Source: Thermococcus sp.
GTDB taxonomy: Archaea > Methanobacteriota_B > Thermococci > Thermococcales > Thermococcaceae
NCBI GenBank assembly: GCA_021160985.1
Contig: JAGHBN010000093.1
Coordinates: 1-10,353, forward strand
Reading direction: 5' to 3'
Length of the DNA: 10,353 bases
Part shown: positions 6,840-10,353 of the stretch, in pieces
Numbering within the stretch: position 1 is the first letter of the stretch
Layout: the number at the start of each line of letters is the position of its first letter
Notes under the pieces: generated by a model
Told to the model about the DNA's origin: nothing
Seen by the model: only the letters and a program-made list of their open reading frames with translations
The model's database searches: none
Position numbers and translations under genes: made by a program

Positions 6840-8296
6840 TCGACACCCTCCTTTACGATCTTTTTGTAGGTTTCAACGCTCTTGGGCCTGGGAATTCTCT
6901 GCTTGCTTATGGGATCCACTTCATAGAGCCCGAACCTTATCTTGAATCCCATTGCCCATTCGTAGTTGTCCGTGAGCGCCCAGTGGAAGTACCCCCTCAC
7001 GTCTGCGCCGGCCTCTATGGCCTCAAACATCTTGGCTACGTGTTCCTGGATGTATTTTGGCCTCAGGACATCCCTTGAGTCAGCCACTCCATTTTCGGTT
7101 ATGAACATGGGTTTTTTATAGGATGCCCCTATCATGATGGAGTCGTACATCCCCTGGGGGAAGCTCTCCCATCCGAAATCACTTGTGGGGTTGTTGTCCT
7201 TTGAGACGCTGTTCGGCTCGGCGGAGTAGCCGTAACCCTCCGTTCCAACGAAGTTGATTATCGGCAGCTCCTTATATCTTGGCTCTATATACTTTATGAC
7301 TTCCCTGGTGTAATAATTGTTACCCACCCAATCGTTCCTGGCGAGGTGGTGAATCTTTATGTAGTTTTCTCCAAACTCAAAGTCGATCTTACCCTCGTTG
7401 ACGCCCTCCAGGAATATCCTGTTGTGGAATAGGTCATAGTTTTCGGTGGCCTTAACGTCCTTCGGGTCGTTGGGATCCCTTGGATATGCGGGGATGATGT
7501 TCAGTATGATCCCAACGGGCTTCTCTGAGAACTTCTTTATGACATCGTACGCCCTTGCGTGTCCAACGAGCTGGTTTATTATAACTTTCTTTGCAGCGGC
7601 AGGGTTGAGGATGCCCGGTGGCCACCCGACGTAGGGGGCAAGGTAGCCGAGCTCCGCAGTCACCATGGGTTCGTCGAAGGTGGCCCAGTAGTCCACTAGG
7701 TCATCGAACTTCCAGGCGGCATAGGCGGAAAACTTTGCGAACTCCAATATCGCCCTCTCGTCAACCCATCCCTTTGCCCGGGCTTTTTTGAAATTTTCTC
7801 TGACTTCTATTGGGTTGTGGAGCCAGATTGGCTGTGTCTGGTGGTTGAGTGTCACAAAAGTCTGAAATCCCATTTTTTTCAGGTTTCCGAGCACTTTTCT
7901 GTAGTGCTCAACTTCCTCGTGGTTTGCAACTTCATCGAGTTTTTCCAAGGTATCTTTTGTAATCTTGACCCGCTTTATCAACCCGTACCCGTCCCGTTCG
8001 AACTCCACCTCGATGTGGTATGTGGGGCATGGAAATATCCTGCTCCATTCAATGGTGAGCTGATAAGCGTTGAGACCGAGGTTTTTGGCAAGGTGGTGGT
8101 CGATTTCGTAGAGACCGTAATTGTTGATTCCATCCTCGGGCAGGTGACCGCTCACGAGTTCGTTTTTTATATTGTAAGCATCGCGAACCCAGTACCACCA
8201 GTCTGTTCGGGTATCAAGGTGCCTCCTGAGGGGATCTCCCATTTCAAACTGAAATGCGGACTGAACAACACCCCAAGCGAAGCCTTTGGAGTCCAT
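6836..8296 (-). CDS. GH1 beta-glycosidase of the chitin locus
   Basis: A 486-aa cytosolic retaining glycosidase, GH1 family, without a signal peptide. The acid/base is E209 in T206-F-D-E-P210, the nucleophile is E401 in FITENG (398-403), and the glycone site shows Q16, H152 and ALTDNYEWAMGF (440-451). The family normally has Asn before the acid/base (TLNEP or TMNEP); here it is D208. The usual aromatic after NH is Q153. These changes fall at the -1 subsite, next to the sugar 2-position, and may suit an amino sugar; that is inference. Substrate cannot be read from sequence; beta-glucosidase or mannosidase activity is also possible. The longer frame opens at 8368, but the start is placed at 8296: GAGGTGA lies 4 nt upstream, the conserved opening FAWGVVQSAFQ follows at once, and the TATA box at 8330-8337 predicts a start site near 8309, after the longer start. 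The gene leads the operon with the VapBC-like pair. T. kodakarensis and P. horikoshii have a related enzyme at the same place. Confidence 0.9.
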   Translation of the reverse strand: MDSKGFAWGVVQSAFQFEMGDPLRRHLDTRTDWWYWVRDAYNIKNELVSGHLPEDGINNYGLYEIDHHLAKNLGLNAYQLTIEWSRIFPCPTYHIEVEFERDGYGLIKRVKITKDTLEKLDEVANHEEVEHYRKVLGNLKKMGFQTFVTLNHQTQPIWLHNPIEVRENFKKARAKGWVDERAILEFAKFSAYAAWKFDDLVDYWATFDEPMVTAELGYLAPYVGWPPGILNPAAAKKVIINQLVGHARAYDVIKKFSEKPVGIILNIIPAYPRDPNDPKDVKATENYDLFHNRIFLEGVNEGKIDFEFGENYIKIHHLARNDWVGNNYYTREVIKYIEPRYKELPIINFVGTEGYGYSAEPNSVSKDNNPTSDFGWESFPQGMYDSIMIGASYKKPMFITENGVADSRDVLRPKYIQEHVAKMFEAIEAGADVRGYFHWALTDNYEWAMGFKIRFGLYEVDPISKQRIPRPKSVETYKKIVKEGVE

Positions 8297-8300
8297 AATC

Positions 8301-8307
8301 TCACCTC
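8301..8307 (-). promoter_or_regulatory. GH1 gene ribosome binding site (decides the start)
   Basis: GAGGTGA on the minus strand, 4 nt before the ATG at 8294-8296. It is much better than anything near the upstream ATGs at 8366-8368 or 8324-8326, and it fixes the start 24 codons inside the longest open frame. Confidence 0.8.
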
Positions 8308-8329
8308 TCAATTTTATAATTCTCATAGC

Positions 8330-8343
8330 TTTTATAATTTTCG
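8330..8343 (-). promoter_or_regulatory. GH1-vapBC operon promoter (BRE/TATA)
   Basis: On the minus strand CCGAAAATTATAAAAG contains a BRE-like CCGAAAA followed by TTATAAAA (8330-8337). A start about 25 nt on falls near 8309, leaving a leader of about 13 nt that carries the GAGGTGA site. A second copy, TTATAAAATT, lies at 8310-8319 over the predicted start; it is too close to the ATG to act as a TATA box. Confidence 0.6.
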
Positions 8344-8503
8344 GAAAAAGAAAATGCTTTCGTTTCATGGCCGGGATGTGTGCTGAAAAAAATTGTAATT
8401 TAAACTGTTTTTGTAAGCCTTTTCATCGGATTTATTAGTCTACCTTGCGTCAAAATAGGGGATTTTGTGGTCAAACTTTGTCAGATTGGGCGTAAATGCC
8501 CTA

Positions 8504-8517
8504 TTAGGTACACCTAA
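8504..8517. promoter_or_regulatory. Inverted repeat TTAGGT-AC-ACCTAA, candidate operator
   Basis: Perfect 6-bp arms with a 2-bp spacer, about 30 bp upstream of the transporter TATA box. Position and symmetry fit a dimeric archaeal regulator acting as an activator or repressor. No protein can be named, and no second copy was seen in the chiA/dac gap. Confidence 0.35.
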
Positions 8518-8542
8518 CCCCAGCTCCTGTTCATCTATACAG

Positions 8543-8556
8543 AAAGGTTTATATAG
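8543..8556 (+). promoter_or_regulatory. Transporter promoter (BRE/TATA)
   Basis: GAAAGGTTTATATA is a near-ideal Thermococcales BRE plus TATA box, centred near 8551. The predicted start lies near 8577, giving a leader of about 25 nt with the GGTGGTG ribosome binding site (8594-8600). A second AT box, TTATAAAATT (8569-8578), overlaps the predicted start and may be an operator. Confidence 0.7.
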
Positions 8557-8603
8557 ATGTTCCAGGACTTATAAAATTGACCAACCTTATAATGGTGGTG
8601 CCC

Positions 8604-10353
8604 ATGAGAAAAGTCCTTGCATTTGGAATCGTGGCCCTTTTCCTGGCCAGCATTTTTGGGGCCGGACTGGGAATGGCAGCCGAAGCGCTGCCCAGGGAGG
8701 AGACAATCTACACTGCCAACAGCGCTCCACCGACCAACGCCAACCCATTCAGCGGCGGCAATATAATTGGCATTGACGGCCTTGTCTTCGAGCCGCTGTT
8801 CATGCTCAACTTCATGCAGAGTGAGATGATTCCGTGGCTCGCGGAAGAGGGCAAGTGGGTCGACAGCACGACCTATCAGGTCAAACTGAGGGAAGGTGTG
8901 AAATGGCAGGATGGTAAGCCCCTTACCGCCGAAGACGTCAAGTTCTCCTTCGAGCTATATGAAAAGATGGGTCTCAAGAAGTACGAGGGTCTCAAGGAGA
9001 TAAAGGTCGTTGATGACAGGACGGTTCAGTTCCTGTTCTCAGGTGCCCCCAACGTTTGGGTCTGGAACCAGAACCTCTTTACGACCCTTATTGTTCCGAA
9101 GCACGTTTTTGAAAACCTTGACCCTGAGAAGCTCAAGACCATGACCTTCCTTGGGGACGAGAAGAAGTACCTCGTCGGTTCTGGTGCTTACAAGCTCAAG
9201 GAAGTCGTCCAGCAGCAGAAGTCAATCCTCGAGAGGAACGAGGGCTGGTGGGGCAACAAGTACTTCAAGAAGCCGGCCGCTAAGTATATAGTCCAGCTCT
9301 ATGTCAGTTCAAACGACCAGGCCGTTAACATGTTCATCAAGGGCGACCTGGACGTCGGTACTTATTACATGGACATAGTATCCGCCAAACAGAAGAACCC
9401 GAACATAGTCAGCTGGTTGGACAGCTACCCGTACTTCCCGCCGGTCGTCCCGGTCGTGCTCTACTTCAACACCCAGAAACCGCCTATGGACAAGCCAGAG
9501 TTCAGGCGCGCCATAGCGATGGCGATCAACCCGTACCAGATAGTCAACCAGGGACCGATAAGCGACGTTCCTGACCAGACTCCTCTTGGTGCCATAATGG
9601 GCCCGTGGAAGGAGAAGATTGGCATTAACCAGCTCATCGAGCAGTATGGATGGAAGTATGGAGACATCGCCAAGGCTAACGAGCTCCTCGACCAGCTCGG
9701 CCTCAAGGACACTGATGGCGATGGGATAAGGGAGTACAACGGTAAGGACATAGTCCTCAAGTTCTACACCTGTGCCGGCTGTTCGGACTGGATCCAGGCC
9801 GGTGAGATAATCGCCAACCAGCTAAAGGCAGTTGGAATAGAGGTCGAAATCGAGAAGGGTGACTGGACCAACTTCTTTATGGCACACCTCAACAGCGGCG
9901 ACTTTGACCTCGCCCTTCACTGGGCTGGAACCTTCAAGCCCGACCCGTACAGCGTCTACCATGCTCTCATGTATTACAAGGATGACACCGACAAGGGTGC
10001 CGCGAACTTTGGAAACTACCACAACGAGAAGGTCAACGAGCTCCTCGACAAGCTTGCTCACACTCCCGTCGAGAGCGAACAGGTAAACTACCTCAAGGAG
10101 CTCACCAAGATCTGGCTCGAGGAGGTTCCGGCAGTTCCAGCTTACATGGGTACACTGTTCTATGAGGCAAACACTGCCTACTGGAAGGGATGGCCAAACG
10201 AGGACAACCCCTACGGAGTCCCGATCTTCTGGCCTGGCTTCGGCACTTGGGGCACTGCACTGGCTCTCCTTGGTGTTGAGCCCGCCCACGCACCGGCAAC
10301 CACCACAACAAGCACCACGACAACAACCACAACCAGCACGAGCAGCGGCGGAA
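8604..10353 (+). CDS. ABC transporter substrate-binding protein, Dpp/Opp family, probably for chito-oligosaccharides (3' end outside window)
   Basis: The open frame runs off the right edge; 583 codons are visible. Residues 1-26 form a signal peptide (MRKVLAFGIV, then a hydrophobic run to AA). There is no lipobox Cys. The body is a type-5 extracellular solute-binding protein: LREGVKWQDGKPLTAEDVKFS (94-114), a family signature; GSGAYKL (192-198); RRAIAMAINP (301-310); DTDGDGIREYNG (369-380), which resembles a calcium-binding loop; and the closing lobe to about 555. From 565 a Thr/Ser-rich stretch begins, normally followed in Thermococcales by a single C-terminal membrane anchor. In these archaea Dpp/Opp-type systems often carry oligosaccharides; the place beside chitinase and Dac genes suggests chitobiose or short chito-oligomers, though peptide or cellobiose binding cannot be excluded. 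The start at 8604 is favoured over the in-frame ATG at 8592 because GGTGGTG lies just upstream. Permease and ATPase genes are expected to the right. Confidence 0.9.
   Translation, partial: MRKVLAFGIVALFLASIFGAGLGMAAEALPREETIYTANSAPPTNANPFSGGNIIGIDGLVFEPLFMLNFMQSEMIPWLAEEGKWVDSTTYQVKLREGVKWQDGKPLTAEDVKFSFELYEKMGLKKYEGLKEIKVVDDRTVQFLFSGAPNVWVWNQNLFTTLIVPKHVFENLDPEKLKTMTFLGDEKKYLVGSGAYKLKEVVQQQKSILERNEGWWGNKYFKKPAAKYIVQLYVSSNDQAVNMFIKGDLDVGTYYMDIVSAKQKNPNIVSWLDSYPYFPPVVPVVLYFNTQKPPMDKPEFRRAIAMAINPYQIVNQGPISDVPDQTPLGAIMGPWKEKIGINQLIEQYGWKYGDIAKANELLDQLGLKDTDGDGIREYNGKDIVLKFYTCAGCSDWIQAGEIIANQLKAVGIEVEIEKGDWTNFFMAHLNSGDFDLALHWAGTFKPDPYSVYHALMYYKDDTDKGAANFGNYHNEKVNELLDKLAHTPVESEQVNYLKELTKIWLEEVPAVPAYMGTLFYEANTAYWKGWPNEDNPYGVPIFWPGFGTWGTALALLGVEPAHAPATTTTSTTTTTTTSTSSGG

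Larger units (their letters stand above)
8297..8603. other. Divergent regulatory region between GH1 operon and transporter
   Basis: 307 bp with no convincing gene on either strand. It holds the GH1 promoter on the left and the transporter promoter on the right. Between them are three inverted repeats: CAAAAT/ATTTTG at 8451-8467 (5-bp spacer), CAAA/TTTG at 8472-8480, and TTAGGT/ACCTAA at 8504-8517 (2-bp spacer). The 10-mer TTATAAAATT occurs once at each promoter in mirror orientation. The stretch 8369-8450 shows nothing else I can support. Confidence 0.6.

Noticed and set aside
8297..8368. 24-codon N-terminal extension of the GH1 protein
   Set aside because: The predicted TATA box and start site lie inside it, it is not GH1-like, and the ATG at 8294-8296 has a strong ribosome binding site.
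8592..8603. Alternative start ATG (MVVP) for the binding protein
   Set aside because: The GGTGGTG just before 8604 is a good ribosome binding site, and starting at 8604 gives a standard signal peptide (MRK followed by a hydrophobic run).
9461..10289. Minus-strand open frames over the transporter gene (9461-9760 and 9822-10289)
   Set aside because: They are antisense to a well-conserved solute-binding protein and carry no recognisable motif.
1..10353. CRISPR arrays, tRNA or rRNA genes, insertion sequences
   Set aside because: No regularly spaced repeats, tRNA-like cloverleaf, transposase motif or terminal inverted repeats were seen.

Overview
The window looks like Thermococcales DNA (a Thermococcus-type hyperthermophilic archaeon). 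The coding is GC-rich, the intergenic gaps are short and AT-rich, and they carry archaeal BRE/TATA promoters and GGTG-type ribosome binding sites. The gene set matches the chitin-catabolic locus known from Thermococcus kodakarensis and Pyrococcus: ChiA, the deacetylase Dac, a GH1 beta-glycosidase and a Dpp/Opp-type ABC transporter. These assignments come from reading motifs; no database search was run.

Layout, left to right. The 3' part of an unrelated gene, probably a COG2108-like radical SAM protein, runs rightward to 461. It converges on a very large secreted multidomain chitinase gene (482-5170, minus). A 192-bp divergent promoter region separates chiA from a PIG-L/LmbE-family deacetylase (5363-6178, plus). 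Next is a minus-strand operon of a GH1 glycosidase (start reassigned to 8296), a VapB-like antitoxin and a PIN-domain toxin-like protein, joined by two 4-bp ATGA overlaps. A 307-bp divergent regulatory region (8297-8603) leads to the substrate-binding protein of an ABC transporter (8604 to the window edge, plus), whose C-terminus lies outside.

How the genes work together, by analogy with the T. kodakarensis pathway. The chitinase acts outside the cell and releases diacetylchitobiose and short oligomers. The binding protein and its off-window permeases import them. Dac removes the acetyl group from the non-reducing GlcNAc, and later from free GlcNAc. A glucosaminidase (GlmA, not in this window) and possibly the GH1 enzyme here complete cleavage to glucosamine.

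The most unusual points are these. The chitinase has three GH18 domains rather than the two of the T. kodakarensis enzyme, through an apparent duplication of a CBM2-GH18 unit. The middle catalytic site is degenerate (TxDxE instead of DxDxE). A CBM5-like module appears to sit inside an FnIII-like fold. The GH1 enzyme has Asp where the family has Asn beside the acid/base Glu. A toxin-antitoxin pair is translationally coupled to the sugar hydrolase, and its PIN protein seems to lack one acidic residue. An identical 10-mer, TTATAAAATT, recurs at the dac, GH1 and transporter promoters and could be a shared operator.
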